Assembly: GCF_004166885.1 (NCBI RefSeq)
Contig: NZ_RCYU01000003.1
Location: 124,001 to 188,000 of the forward strand
Reading direction: 5' to 3'
Length of the DNA: 64,000 bases
Source: Streptococcus sp. bf_0095
GTDB taxonomy: Bacteria; Bacillota; Bacilli; Lactobacillales; Streptococcaceae
The notes below the pieces were generated by a model. That model saw nothing but the letters and a program-made list of their open reading frames with translations, had not been told where the DNA came from and ran no database searches. This document shows positions 47,505 through 59,700 of this stretch, piece after piece (position 1 is the first letter of the stretch; each line of letters opens with the position of its first letter). Both the position numbers and the translations under genes were made by a program.

Positions 47505-48269
47505 ATGTTAGAAGTAGAACACGTATCGAAAAAATTTAAGGACCACCAAGTCTTGGTAGATGTTAATCTCAAGGTCAACCAAGGGGATGTCGTCGTTATT
47601 TTGGGTCCATCTGGATCAGGAAAAACAACCTTCCTTCGCTGCCTCAATCACTTGGAAAAGGCAGACACAGGCCGTTTGACTTTGGGTGGAAAAGAGTATG
47701 ATCTCTCAAAGCTCAGCAAAAAAGAAATTCTAGAAATCCGCCAAAAGACAGCCTTTGTCTTCCAGCATTACAATCTCTTTGCTAATAAAACAGCGATTGA
47801 AAATATCTTAGAGGGCCTGATTGTGGCTCGGAAGATTCCAAAAGAAGAAGCCATCCAACGGGCAGAATCCGCCCTTGAAAAAGTCGGCCTCCTCGCTTAT
47901 AAGGATTACTATCCTTCTCAATTGTCAGGTGGTCAGCAGCAACGGATCGGGATTGCGCGTGCCATCGCAGTGAAACCCGACGTGATCTTGCTGGATGAGC
48001 CAACTTCAGCGCTAGACCCAGAATTGGTCGGGGACGTCTTAGATGTCATGAAGCAATTGGCTCAAGAAGGCGTAACCATGGTTGTCGTAACCCATGAGAT
48101 GGGCTTCGCGCGTGATGTGGCCAACCACGTCATCTTTATGGATGGCGGGCACATCATCGAAGAAAATGAACCGCATGAATTCTTCAACAGTCCAAAAGAA
48201 GAACGAACCAAACAATTCCTTTCACGGATTCTATCCGACGCCACCTACAGCGTCGAATACATGATTTGA
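47505..48269 (+). CDS. Amino-acid ABC transporter ATP-binding protein
   Basis: A 254-residue GlnQ-type ATPase: Walker [16 protein letters not shown] near 34, signature [16 protein letters not shown] near 143, Walker [15 protein letters not shown] near 165 and the switch His in [12 protein letters not shown]. Last gene of the importer operon. Confidence 0.95.
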   Translation: MLEVEHVSKKFKDHQVLVDVNLKVNQGDVVVILGPSGSGKTTFLRCLNHLEKADTGRLTLGGKEYDLSKLSKKEILEIRQKTAFVFQHYNLFANKTAIENILEGLIVARKIPKEEAIQRAESALEKVGLLAYKDYYPSQLSGGQQQRIGIARAIAVKPDVILLDEPTSALDPELVGDVLDVMKQLAQEGVTMVVVTHEMGFARDVANHVIFMDGGHIIEENEPHEFFNSPKEERTKQFLSRILSDATYSVEYMI

Positions 48270-48276
48270 TAAGAGG

Positions 48277-48303
48277 CACACCCTGGTAAGGGTGTGTTTT
48301 TTT
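48277..48303 (+). terminator. Terminator of the ABC importer operon
   Basis: CACACCCT/AGGGTGTG stem with a 4-base loop and seven T residues. Confidence 0.92.
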
Positions 48304-48352
48304 GCTTCGGAAAAATTTTTTTAAAAAATGTAAAAAATTATGTAAAAAAGTG

Positions 48353-48381
48353 TTGACAAAAAACCCAGTCTGCTTTATAAT
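48353..48381 (+). promoter_or_regulatory. clpL promoter
   Basis: Perfect TTGACA, 17-base spacer and perfect TATAAT. It is 247 bases before the clpL start, giving a long leader. No CtsR-type GGTCAAA repeat overlaps it. Confidence 0.85.
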
Positions 48382-48455
48382 AATTTATGTAAACAAAAAG
48401 AGGTTGAGAAAATCTCAAAAGTTTACAGGATCAATAGTGGAAAGGAGATGGTGAA

Positions 48456-48512
48456 ATGCTATTTCCAAAATATAGAAAACTAATTGATAAAAGAAGAAAT
48501 ACAAGATCCTAG
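48456..48512 (+). CDS. 18-residue leader mini-ORF upstream of clpL
   Basis: MLFPKYRKLIDKRRNTRS, basic, starting at 48456 after a strong AAAGGAG. Its stop codon lies at the base of the first leader hairpin. The arrangement looks like a translated leader peptide controlling a downstream gene. Confidence 0.5.
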   Translation: MLFPKYRKLIDKRRNTRS

Positions 48513-48582
48513 CCCTCGAGGCTATTCATTTAAAAGTAAAATAAAATTATGTAAAAAACATAAAGTAGCCAAATCGGCTACT
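48510..48582 (+). promoter_or_regulatory. Two alternative hairpins in the clpL leader
   Basis: Hairpin 1 is TAGCC/GGCTA (48510-48524); hairpin 2 is AGTAGCC/GGCTACT (48564-48582). Both are followed by TCATTT. The shared TAGCC and GGCTA arms allow cross-pairing, as in attenuators or anti-terminators. Confidence 0.5.
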
Positions 48583-48627
48583 CATTTTCAAGAATAAATT
48601 AAAATTATGTAAAACGAGGTAATAACT

Positions 48628-50733
48628 ATGAACAACAACTTTAACAATATGGATGATCTTTTCAATCAACTAATGGGAAACATGGGTGGTTTTCGTTCTG
48701 AAAGCCGTCGCTACATGATCAATGGTCGTGAAGTAACACCTGAAGAATTCGCCATTTACCGTCAAACTGGTCAACTTCCAACTGAAGGAAGTGAGCCCGT
48801 GCAACACCAACAAGGCAAAGGCATGAAACAAGATGGGATCCTTGCGAAGCTTGGTCGTAACTTGACCGAAGAAGCTCGTGAAGGTAAGCTAGATCCAGTT
48901 ATTGGACGTAATAAAGAAATTCAAGAAACTTCTGAAATTCTTTCTCGCCGTACTAAGAACAATCCTGTTCTTGTAGGGGATGCGGGTGTTGGTAAAACAG
49001 CCGTTGTAGAAGGCTTGGCCCAAGCTATCGTGAATGGTGACGTTCCAGCAGCCATCAAGAACAAAGAAATTATTTCCATCGATATTTCTGGTCTAGAAGC
49101 TGGTACGCAATACCGTGGTAGCTTTGAAGAAAATATCCAAAATATGATCCAAGAAGTCAAAGCCATGGGAAATGTCATTCTCTTCTTTGATGAAATTCAC
49201 CAAATCCTTGGTGCTGGCTCAATCGGTGGTGATAGTGGATCTAAAGGTCTTGCGGATATCTTGAAACCAGCTCTTTCACGTGGTGAATTGACCGTGATTG
49301 GGGCAACGACTCAAGATGAATACCGCAACACTATCTTGAAAAATGCAGCTCTTGCACGTCGTTTCAACGAAGTCAAGGTCAATGCTCCATCTGCTGAAGA
49401 TACCTTCAAGATCCTCCAAGGAATCCGTGAACTGTATCAACAACACCACAATGTGGTCTTGCCAGATGAAGTCTTGAAAGCTGCTGTTGATTACTCTGTT
49501 CAATACATTCCACAACGTAGCTTGCCGGATAAGGCCATTGACTTGGTCGATGTGACAGCTGCTCACTTGGCAGCACAACACCCAGTGACAGATGTACATG
49601 CGGTTGAGCACGAAATCCAAGCGGAAAAAACTAAACAAGAAGAAGCTGCTGCAAAAGAAGATTACGAAGCAGCCCTTAATGCAAAAATTCGGATCGAAGA
49701 ATTGGAAAAACAAATTGCTAACCATACAGAAGATCACAAGGTGACTGCAACTGTCAATGACGTAGCTGAGTCTGTCGAACGGATGACTGGTATTCCTGTT
49801 TCTCAAATGGGGGCTACGGACATCGAACGTTTGAAAGATATGGGTCACCGTTTGCAAACGAAAGTTATCGGTCAAGACAAAGCCGTTGAAGCTGTTTCAA
49901 AAGCGATCCGTCGGAACCGTGCAGGGTTTGATGAAGGTAACCGTCCAATCGGTAGCTTCCTCTTCGTCGGACCTACTGGTGTTGGTAAAACAGAGTTGGC
50001 TAAACAATTAGCCCTTGATATGTTCGGTACTAAAGATGCCATCATCCGTTTGGACATGTCAGAATATAGCGACCGTACAGCCGTATCTAAATTGATCGGT
50101 ACAACTGCAGGTTATGTAGGTTACGATGACAACAACAATACATTAACTGAACGCGTCCGTCGTAATCCATACTCTATCGTCCTTCTTGATGAGATTGAAA
50201 AGGCGGATCCTCAAGTGATCACCCTTCTTCTTCAAGTCTTGGATGATGGTCGTTTGACAGACGGTCAAGGGAACACGGTCAACTTCAAGAATACAGTGAT
50301 TATCGCCACTTCAAACGCTGGCTTTGGTTACGAAGCGAACTTGACAGAAGATGCGGACAAGCCAGAACTCATGGATCGTTTGAAACCATTCTTCCGTCCA
50401 GAATTCTTGAACCGTTTCAACGCTGTGATTGAATTTTCACACTTGAGCAAGGAAGACCTTTCTAAGATTGTTGACTTGATGTTAGTAGAAGTGAACAAAA
50501 CTCTTGCTAAGAAAGACATCGACTTGACAGTGAGCGATGCTGCCAAAGAATACATGACTGAAGAAGGATATGATGAAGTTATGGGTGTTCGTCCACTCCG
50601 TCGTGTGGTTGAACAACAAATCCGAGATAAAGTGACAGACTTCCACTTGGATAATCTTGATGCTAAACACTTGCTAGCAGATATGGAAGATGGAGAATTG
50701 GTTATTAAAGAGAGTGGAAACTCAGAAGAATAA
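48628..50733 (+). CDS. clpL: ATP-dependent chaperone ClpL
   Basis: A 701-residue HSP100 disaggregase. The N-terminus [17 protein letters not shown] followed by [13 protein letters not shown] is typical of ClpL and lacks the zinc finger of ClpE. Two AAA+ modules: Walker [10 protein letters not shown] near 116 and GPTGVGKTE near 449, separated by a short coiled middle region ([20 protein letters not shown]). No ClpP-binding loop was identified, in line with its being a stand-alone chaperone. Important for heat and antibiotic stress in streptococci. The long structured leader suggests post-initiation control. Confidence 0.94.
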   Translation: MNNNFNNMDDLFNQLMGNMGGFRSESRRYMINGREVTPEEFAIYRQTGQLPTEGSEPVQHQQGKGMKQDGILAKLGRNLTEEAREGKLDPVIGRNKEIQETSEILSRRTKNNPVLVGDAGVGKTAVVEGLAQAIVNGDVPAAIKNKEIISIDISGLEAGTQYRGSFEENIQNMIQEVKAMGNVILFFDEIHQILGAGSIGGDSGSKGLADILKPALSRGELTVIGATTQDEYRNTILKNAALARRFNEVKVNAPSAEDTFKILQGIRELYQQHHNVVLPDEVLKAAVDYSVQYIPQRSLPDKAIDLVDVTAAHLAAQHPVTDVHAVEHEIQAEKTKQEEAAAKEDYEAALNAKIRIEELEKQIANHTEDHKVTATVNDVAESVERMTGIPVSQMGATDIERLKDMGHRLQTKVIGQDKAVEAVSKAIRRNRAGFDEGNRPIGSFLFVGPTGVGKTELAKQLALDMFGTKDAIIRLDMSEYSDRTAVSKLIGTTAGYVGYDDNNNTLTERVRRNPYSIVLLDEIEKADPQVITLLLQVLDDGRLTDGQGNTVNFKNTVIIATSNAGFGYEANLTEDADKPELMDRLKPFFRPEFLNRFNAVIEFSHLSKEDLSKIVDLMLVEVNKTLAKKDIDLTVSDAAKEYMTEEGYDEVMGVRPLRRVVEQQIRDKVTDFHLDNLDAKHLLADMEDGELVIKESGNSEE

Positions 50734-50778
50734 CTAGGGCATCTAGCACCATAAACGAGAGAAAATCAGTTTGAAAAA

Positions 50779-50811
50779 GGAGGCTAAGAAAAAATTCTTA
50801 GCCTTTTTTTA
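50779..50811 (+). terminator. clpL terminator
   Basis: GGCTAAGAA/TTCTTAGCC stem, 4-base A loop, followed by seven T residues. Confidence 0.92.
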
Positions 50812-51025
50812 TGTCAACAAAAGAAAAATATATAAGGTATAGTTTTATCGTTTTTTTTCCCAGAAAGTGAAAAATGATAAAAAATAGGTATGATTTTTCA
50901 TAAATTGGTGCAAAATACAGTATGAAAATGCCTTAGAAAGCGTCTGTAAGCAAGATTTTCTTATAAATGAACAAATAAATTATATAATATATAAAAGACT
51001 AAATTTAAGGGGATAGGATGATTTT

Positions 51026-51271
51026 ATGAAAAATCCAATTGATATTTATTCGACAAAAGATTATAAGAAAGTTGAAGCTGTCGTTCAATTGATGGTGGAT
51101 GGAAAGGTGACAAGTTATAGAGTAGCGACTGAGACAGATATTAGTAAGATGAGTCTAGCTACCTTGACAAAAGGAACCAGTAAAATTAAAAACATTACCT
51201 ATCAAACAGCCATGTTGTTGATTGAATGGTATGATAAAAATCATGAAAAATATGGAATTGCAATCGATTAG
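51026..51271 (+). CDS. Small HTH-like protein of unknown function (81 residues)
   Basis: MKNPIDIYSTKDYKKVEAVV then a segment TSYRVATETDISKMSLATLTKG that looks like a Cro/XRE helix-turn-helix (alternating A-T-x-T...I-S...L-A). It ends with a helical stretch (TYQTAMLLIEWYDKNHEKY). Likely a small DNA-binding protein. The region is AT-rich, with TATAAT near 50983. No partner is evident. Confidence 0.6.
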   Translation: MKNPIDIYSTKDYKKVEAVVQLMVDGKVTSYRVATETDISKMSLATLTKGTSKIKNITYQTAMLLIEWYDKNHEKYGIAID

Positions 51272-51272
51272 C

Positions 51273-51300
51273 AAAAACCTATTTTTTATGGTTTTTTCTT
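51273..51300 (+). terminator. Weak A/T hairpin terminator
   Basis: AAAAACC/GGTTTTT arms with T-rich tail just after the small HTH gene. Confidence 0.6.
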
Positions 51301-51458
51301 TTTCTAAAAAAGGAATTACTAGAAAAGATGTTCGAATCGAATAGAGGGCAGACCACCTCAATCTACCGACTTATTTTTTGAAAATCAAGGGTTCGTATTG
51401 AAAATGCCTATAAAATTTGCTATAGTAGAGCATATATGATTTAAAAAGGAGAAATGGT

Positions 51459-51788
51459 ATGCAAAGTGGTACAACCTTGCTATTTATGCTTGCGCTAATG
51501 GTCGGAATGATGTTCTTCATGAGCCGTAGCCAAAAGAAACAATACCAAAAACGGATGGAAAGCTTGAACAAGCTTCAAAAAGGGTATGAAGTGATTACCA
51601 TCGGTGGTTTGTATGGAACAGTTGATGAAGTAGACACTGAACGGAAAACCGTTGTCTTGGATGTGGATGGCGTATACCTCACATTTGAATTGACAGCTAT
51701 TAAAACAGTTTTGCCAGTTTCAGAAGGGGTGACAGCTGGTGCAGTTGAAGGCGCTGGTGACTCAGATTCTATCATCGACGGTGAATAA
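51459..51788 (+). CDS. yajC: Preprotein translocase subunit YajC
   Basis: A 109-residue protein with an N-terminal membrane segment (LLFMLALMVGMMFFMSR), then the family motif QKKQYQKRMESLNKLQKGYEVITIGGLYGTVDEV. It assists the SecDF complex in protein export. Single-gene unit with its own terminator, upstream of the uppS operon. Confidence 0.96.
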   Translation: MQSGTTLLFMLALMVGMMFFMSRSQKKQYQKRMESLNKLQKGYEVITIGGLYGTVDEVDTERKTVVLDVDGVYLTFELTAIKTVLPVSEGVTAGAVEGAGDSDSIIDGE

Positions 51789-51793
51789 TAAGA

Positions 51794-51820
51794 AAGAGCG
51801 ATCAAAAGGTCGCTTTTTTC
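51794..51820 (+). terminator. yajC terminator
   Basis: GAGCGATC/GGTCGCTT stem with a 4-base A loop and T run. Confidence 0.85.
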
Positions 51821-51920
51821 ATTTTTAGATATATACCCTCTAGAAAAGGGGCTAGACTGCCATTTTAAGCGGATTTATGATATAATGAAGCGATAAAAAC
51901 AGTGAAATAGGTAGAAAAAC

Positions 51921-52670
51921 ATGTTTCGTTTTAAAAAGAAAGAAAAGTTAAGTGTTCCCCTAGAAGTGCCCAAGCACATTGGAATCATTATGGATGGGAA
52001 CGGTCGTTGGGCCAAAAAACGGATGCAACCTCGTGTCTTTGGCCACAAGGCAGGCATGGAGGCTCTGCAAGAAGTAACCATCGCAGCCAAGGAGATGGGA
52101 GTGAAAGCTCTAACGGTCTATGCTTTCTCAACTGAAAACTGGACGCGTCCTCAACAGGAAGTGAGTTTTATCATGAATCTTCCAGTTGAATTTTACGATC
52201 GCTTTGTTCCAGAACTTCATAGAAATAATGTGAAGATCCAGATGATTGGCGAGGTTTCCCGTCTTCCAAAGGAAACCTTAGAGGCTCTGGAAAAGGCAGA
52301 GGCGTTAACCCACTCCAATACAGGCTTGATTTTGAATTTTGCCTTGAACTATGGAGGACGGGCGGAACTGACCCAAGCAGTCAAACAAATCGCCCAGGAA
52401 GTTCTCGATGCGCACTTAAATCCGGGTGATATTTCAGAAGAGACCATTGCCAATTATTTGTATACCAGTAGTCTACCCAAGGACTTGCGAGATCCTGATC
52501 TGATTATTCGGACGAGTGGCGAGCTTCGCTTGAGTAACTTTTTGCCTTGGCAAGCAGCCTACAGTGAGCTTTACTTTACCGATGTGATGTGGCCTGACTT
52601 TGGAGAAAAGGCCTTGCATGATGCAATAGAAGAATACAGCCATCGTCATCGACGTTTTGGTGGTGTATAG
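51921..52670 (+). CDS. uppS: Undecaprenyl pyrophosphate synthase
   Basis: A 249-residue cis-prenyltransferase that makes the C55 lipid carrier for peptidoglycan. Catalytic motif IMDGNGRWAKKR near 24-35 (with Asp) and the late motif PDLIIRTSGELRLSNFLPWQAAYSE near 198 are complete. It heads the uppS-cdsA-rseP-proS operon; TATAAT near 51881 is its -10 box. Confidence 0.97.
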   Translation: MFRFKKKEKLSVPLEVPKHIGIIMDGNGRWAKKRMQPRVFGHKAGMEALQEVTIAAKEMGVKALTVYAFSTENWTRPQQEVSFIMNLPVEFYDRFVPELHRNNVKIQMIGEVSRLPKETLEALEKAEALTHSNTGLILNFALNYGGRAELTQAVKQIAQEVLDAHLNPGDISEETIANYLYTSSLPKDLRDPDLIIRTSGELRLSNFLPWQAAYSELYFTDVMWPDFGEKALHDAIEEYSHRHRRFGGV

Positions 52671-52681
52671 GAGAGAAATAG

Positions 52682-53485
52682 ATGAGAAAAGATTTACAGA
52701 AGCGAGTGATTTTTGGAGGAATCGCCCTAGCATTCTTTATCCCAGTTGTCCTTATGGGAGGCCTTGTGTTCCAGATTGTAGTGGGACTTATCGCTATGTT
52801 GGGTGTTCATGAATTGTTGAAGATGAAAGGTCTGCAGACTGAAACCATCGAAGGAGCTTTGGCCATGCTAGCAGCTCTTGTGTTGGCGCTGCCCTTAGAG
52901 AGTTACCTTCCCTTCTTACCAGCAGGTGGCAATTTTATCGCCTATGGCCTTTTGGTCTTATTATTGATGGGGACGACTGTCTTGGCGCAAGGCTACACCT
53001 ATGACGAGGTTGTCTATCCGATTGCTTCAAGTTTTTATGTTGGCTTTGGCTTCCATGCCTTGATTCAAGCACGCTTAGCAGGCGTAGATAAAATTCTCTT
53101 GGCCCTCTTTATTGTTTGGGCTACGGATTCAGGGGCCTACTTTATTGGGAGCCAGTTCGGTAAGAAAAAACTCTTGCCAAGAGTATCACCCAACAAGACT
53201 GTTGAAGGAAGTCTAGGCGGGATCGCTTGTGCTGTCGTCGTGACGATGATCTTTATGATGCTAGATCGCACCGTTGCGGGCTCTTACGGTTGGGTGACCA
53301 TGATTCTCTTTACCATTCTTTTCAGTATAGCAGCTCAGTTTGGTGACCTAGTCGAAAGTGCCATCAAGCGCCATTTTGGAGTGAAAGACTCTGGCCGTTT
53401 TATTCCTGGTCACGGTGGTGTCTTGGATCGATTTGATAGCTTGATTTTTGTTTTCCCACTGATGCTATTCTTTGGTCTGTTTTAA
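52682..53485 (+). CDS. cdsA: Phosphatidate cytidylyltransferase
   Basis: A 267-residue membrane enzyme making CDP-diacylglycerol. Around seven hydrophobic segments, and the C-terminal signature SAIKRHFGVKDSGRFIPGHGGVLDRFDS. It begins 11 bases after uppS with a GGAGAG site. Confidence 0.97.
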   Translation: MRKDLQKRVIFGGIALAFFIPVVLMGGLVFQIVVGLIAMLGVHELLKMKGLQTETIEGALAMLAALVLALPLESYLPFLPAGGNFIAYGLLVLLLMGTTVLAQGYTYDEVVYPIASSFYVGFGFHALIQARLAGVDKILLALFIVWATDSGAYFIGSQFGKKKLLPRVSPNKTVEGSLGGIACAVVVTMIFMMLDRTVAGSYGWVTMILFTILFSIAAQFGDLVESAIKRHFGVKDSGRFIPGHGGVLDRFDSLIFVFPLMLFFGLF

Positions 53486-53526
53486 ACAGAAGTCATCCCA
53501 TCATCAGTTAAAACGAAGGAGCGTGT

Positions 53527-54786
53527 ATGCAATTTATTGCCTTTATTATCATTTTTGGCGTCATTGTCCTGGTACATGAGTTCGGCCATTTCTATTTTGC
53601 GAAGAAATCAGGCATCCTTGTTCGCGAGTTTGCGATTGGGATGGGGCCCAAGATTTTTGCCCATGTAGGCAAGGACGGAACAGCCTATACCATTCGAATC
53701 CTTCCGCTGGGCGGCTATGTTCGAATGGCAGGATGGGGAGAAGACACGACAGAGATTAAGACAGGAACGCCTGTCAGTCTGACTTTGAACCCTGAGGGAA
53801 CTGTTGTTCGGATCAACCTTTCTGGAAAAAATATCGACCAGACAGCTCTCCCCATGAATGTCACAGATTTTGATTTTGAGGATAAACTTGAAATCACAGG
53901 AATCGTCATTGAAGAGACCAAGACCTATCCTGTCCACCATGATGCAACCATCGTTGAGGAAGATGGGACAGAAGTACGGATTGCCCCTCTGGATGTGCAG
54001 TATCAAAATGCTAGTATCTGGGGACGTCTGATAACCAACTTTGCGGGTCCCATGAACAACTTTATCCTGAGTATTATTGTGTACTCTCTTCTAGCCTTTA
54101 TGCAGGGAGGAGCAGTGGACTACTACAGCAACCATGTTCGAGTTGTTCCTCAAGGAGTAGTGGCTAAGGCTGGTCTAAAAGACAATGACCAGATCGTTCA
54201 GATCAATGAATATAAGGTTTCCAACTGGGATGAGTTGACAGATTCTGTCCAGAAGGCAACCTATAACCAAGGAAAAAATCCAGAAGTAACGATTACCTAT
54301 GAACGAGACGGGAAGACTCAAAAAGTGACGGTCCAACCAGAAGAAGATGGTGGACGCTATTATATCGGTGTGACCAATGCTGTCAAGACGGGCTTTTTCG
54401 ATAAGCTTCTGTCAGGTGTGACAGATACTTGGTACACAGCAAGTCGTATCTTGACGGCCTTGAAGGATATTATCTTCCACTTTAGTTTGAACAAGTTGGG
54501 TGGTCCGGTTGCAATCTACAAAGCGAGTTCGCAAGCGGCGGAGCTTGGACTTCCAGCTATCCTGTCCTTAATGGCCATGTTGTCCATCAATATCGGAATC
54601 TTTAACTTGATCCCCATTCCGGCCTTGGATGGTGGAAAAATCTTAATCAATCTGATCGAGCTGGTTCGTAGAAAACCGCTGAAGCAGGAGGTAGAGACCT
54701 ACTTGACCCTTGCTGGAGTGGCGGTCATGGTTATCTTAATGATTGCCGTTACTTGGAACGATATTATGAAATTATTTTTGAAATAG
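53527..54786 (+). CDS. rseP: Site-2 intramembrane protease RseP/Eep
   Basis: A 419-residue zinc metalloprotease in the membrane. The zinc site is HEFGH near residues 18-22, the third ligand is in PALDGGKIL near 367, and a central PDZ domain ([17 protein letters not shown]) spans about 205-285. In streptococci Eep-type proteases process lipoprotein signal peptides and pheromone precursors, which may matter for the ComR-like and lipoprotein genes in this window. Third gene of the operon. Confidence 0.96.
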   Translation: MQFIAFIIIFGVIVLVHEFGHFYFAKKSGILVREFAIGMGPKIFAHVGKDGTAYTIRILPLGGYVRMAGWGEDTTEIKTGTPVSLTLNPEGTVVRINLSGKNIDQTALPMNVTDFDFEDKLEITGIVIEETKTYPVHHDATIVEEDGTEVRIAPLDVQYQNASIWGRLITNFAGPMNNFILSIIVYSLLAFMQGGAVDYYSNHVRVVPQGVVAKAGLKDNDQIVQINEYKVSNWDELTDSVQKATYNQGKNPEVTITYERDGKTQKVTVQPEEDGGRYYIGVTNAVKTGFFDKLLSGVTDTWYTASRILTALKDIIFHFSLNKLGGPVAIYKASSQAAELGLPAILSLMAMLSINIGIFNLIPIPALDGGKILINLIELVRRKPLKQEVETYLTLAGVAVMVILMIAVTWNDIMKLFLK

Positions 54787-54803
54787 AAAAGGAATGAATC
54801 TGA

Positions 54804-56654
<1,851 letters not shown>

Positions 56655-56662
56655 GCAATGGT

Positions 56663-56700
56663 AGAAGACTAGGATTCTCAACATCCTAGCCTTCTTTTTT
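56663..56700 (+). terminator. Operon terminator after proS
   Basis: AGAAGACTAGGAT/ATCCTAGCCTTCT stem (one mismatch), 5-base loop, T run. Confidence 0.9.
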
Positions 56701-56796
56701 GTAAGCTGATCCAGCTAGCTGAAAGGATCTTCTTATAGTCGAAAAGTTAGGCGAATTATGATAAAATAAAGGCTAGTAATTCGTCAGGGAGAAATC

Positions 56797-59700
56797 ATGT
56801 CAACTAGCTTTGAAATCTTAATGAATCAGTTGGGAATGCCTTTGGAAATGCGTGAATCAGACGCTTTTAAAGGGGCTGAAATCCAAGAGGTCATCGTCCA
56901 TAAGCTCAGTCGTGTTTGGGAATTTCGTTTTGTTTTTGCCGAAATTCTTCCCATCACGATTTTTCAGGAGCTCAAAAACCGCTTGGCTGAGGAGTTTTCA
57001 AAGACAGGAAATCGAGCGGTGTTTGAGATTCATGTGAAGAATCCAACTTTTAGCGAGGAACTCTTGCAAGCCTATTATCAGGAGGCTTTTGAAGATGGCC
57101 CCTGTGCGAGTCAGGGCTTTAAGAGCATGTATCAACACCTACAAGTCCGCTCTCAAGGAGAAGAGTTGATCATTAGTGGCCCTTCATCTGTGGATACGGA
57201 GCACCACCGGAAAAACCATCTGCCTAATCTTGCTAGTCAATTGACCAAGTTTGGTTTTCCTCATTTCCAGTGTCGGGTTGAGGCGGATGACCAGTTGACA
57301 GAAGAACTCCATCAAGCCTTCGAGGCTGAGAAGGATCAAATCTTCCAAGCAGCTAATGAAGAAACCTTGCGGGCCATGGAGTCCTTGTCTCAAATGGCTC
57401 CACCACCAGCAGAGGAAAAACCAGCCTTTGATTTCAAGGCCAAAAAGGCTGCGGCCAAGCCCAAGCTGGATAAGGCAGAGGTCACTCCTATGATTGATAT
57501 CACGACAGAAGAGAACCGCATTGTCTTTGAAGGAGTGGTCTTTGATGTTGAGCACAAGGTGACGCGGACAGGTCGGGTCTTGATCAATTTCAAGATGACC
57601 GACTATACTTCTAGTTTTTCGCTCCAGAAATGGGCTAAAAATGAAGAAGAAGCTCAGAAGTTTGACATGATTAAGAAAAACTCTTGGTTGCGGGTTCGTG
57701 GGAATATCGAGGTTAATAACTTCACACGCGATTTGACCATGAATGTCCAGGATGTCCAAGAGGTGGTCCACTATGAGCGCAAGGATCTGATGCCAGAAGG
57801 CGAGCGTCGGGTCGAGTTCCATGCCCATACCAATATGTCGACTATGGATGCCCTACCTGAAGTCGAGGAGCTAGTCGCAAAAGCAGCCAAATGGGGTCAC
57901 AAGGCAGTTGCCATTACGGATCACGGTAATGTGCAGTCCTTCCCTCATGGCTATAAGGCTGCCAAGAAAGCTGGTATCCAACTCATCTATGGGATGGAAG
58001 CCAATATCGTCGAAGACCGTGTGCCGATTACCTACAATGAAGTCGATCTAGACCTTCATGAAGCAACCTATGTGGTTTTTGACGTGGAAACGACGGGACT
58101 CTCAGCGATTTACAATGATCTGATTCAGGTTGCCGCATCTAAAATGCATAAGGGGAACATCATTGCTGAATTCGATGAGTTCATCAATCCAGGTCACCCC
58201 ATTTCAGCCTATATAACGGACCTGACAGGCATTACCGATGACCATGTTCGCAATGCCAAACCTTTGAAACAGGTCTTGGAGGAATTCCAGGAATTCTGTC
58301 AGGATGCGGTGTTGGTTGCCCACAAAGCTACCTTTGACGTGGGCTTCATGAATACCAACTATGAGCGTCATGGCCTTCCAAAAATCACTCAGCCAGTGAT
58401 TGATACGTTAGAGTTCGCGCGCAACCTTTATCCAGAGTACAAGCGTCATGGTTTGGGTCCCTTGACCAAGCGTTTCGGCGTTGCCTTGGAGCACCACCAC
58501 ATGGCCAACTATGACGCGGAAGCAACAGGCCGCTTGCTCTTCATCTTTATCAAGGATGTCGCAGAAAAACATGGCGTGACCAATCTAGCCAAGTTGAATG
58601 TAGATCTAATTAGTCCAGATTCCTATAAAAAGGCACGGGTCAAACACGCGACCATCTATGTCAAGAACCAGACCGGCTTGAAAAACATGTTCAAATTGGT
58701 CTCTCTTTCCAATACTCAATATTTTGAGGGTGTTCCTCGGATTCCGCGGATGGTTTTAGATGCCCATCGGGAAGGCTTGATCCTAGGATCGGCTTGTTCT
58801 GAAGGGGAAGTCTTTGATGCGGTTGTCTCTCAAGGAGTTGATGCGGCAGTCGAAGTGGCCAAGTATTATGACTTTATTGAGGTGATGCCTCCAGCCATCT
58901 ATGCGCCCCTCATTGCCAAAGAGCAGATAAAAGACATGGAGGAGCTCCAGACCATCATCAAGAGCTTGATTGAGGTGGGAAATCGCCTTGGCAAACCGGT
59001 CCTCGCGACAGGAAATGTCCACTACCTTGAGCCTGAAGAAGAAATCTATCGAGAAATCATTGTCCGCAGTCTTGGGCAAGGGGCTATGATCAACCGGACG
59101 ATCGGTCATGGAGAAAATGCTCAACCAGCACCCCTGCCAAAAGCTCATTTCCGTACAACCAATGAAATGCTGGATGAATTTGCCTTTCTAGGGGAAGACT
59201 TGGCGCGAAAATTGGTCATTGAAAATCCCAACGCACTGGCAGAAATCTTCGAACCCGTTGAAGTGGTCAAGGGTGACCTCTATACGCCATTTATCGACAA
59301 GGCCGAAGAAACGGTTGCCGAATTGACCTATCAGAAGGCCTTTGAGATCTATGGCAATCCGCTACCAGATATCGTCGATCTGCGGATTGAAAAAGAATTG
59401 ACCTCCATCTTGGGGAATGGCTTTGCCGTGATTTATCTGGCTTCGCAGATGCTAGTACATCGCTCCAATGAACGGGGTTACTTGGTTGGTTCACGGGGGT
59501 CTGTCGGATCCAGTTTTGTGGCGACCATGATCGGGATTACCGAGGTTAATCCGCTCTCTCCTCACTATGTCTGTGGTCAATGCCAGTACAGTGAGTTTAT
59601 CACGGATGGTTCTTACGGATCCGGCTTTGATATGCCTAATAAAGACTGCCCAAACTGTGGTCACAAGCTCAGCAAAAATGGACAGGATATTCCCTTTGAA

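Larger units (their letters stand above)
48335..48614 (+). repeat. Four AAATTATGTAAA-like repeats in the clpL upstream region
   Basis: Near 48335, 48382, 48544 and 48602 the sequence reads AAATTATGTAAAA or AATTTATGTAAAC. One is before the promoter, one overlaps the start region and two are late in the leader, the last ending at the ribosome site. They could be binding sites or RNA pairing elements. Confidence 0.5.

Noticed and set aside
48353-48420. CtsR operator at the clpL promoter
   Set aside because: No tandem GGTCAAA heptamers are present; GGTTGAG at 48412 is a poor single match.
48628-50733. ClpE as the identity of the HSP100 protein
   Set aside because: No N-terminal zinc finger; the [15 protein letters not shown] start and the length fit ClpL.
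50812-50871. Short ORF beginning after the clpL terminator
   Set aside because: No ribosome site and it starts right at the terminator T run.
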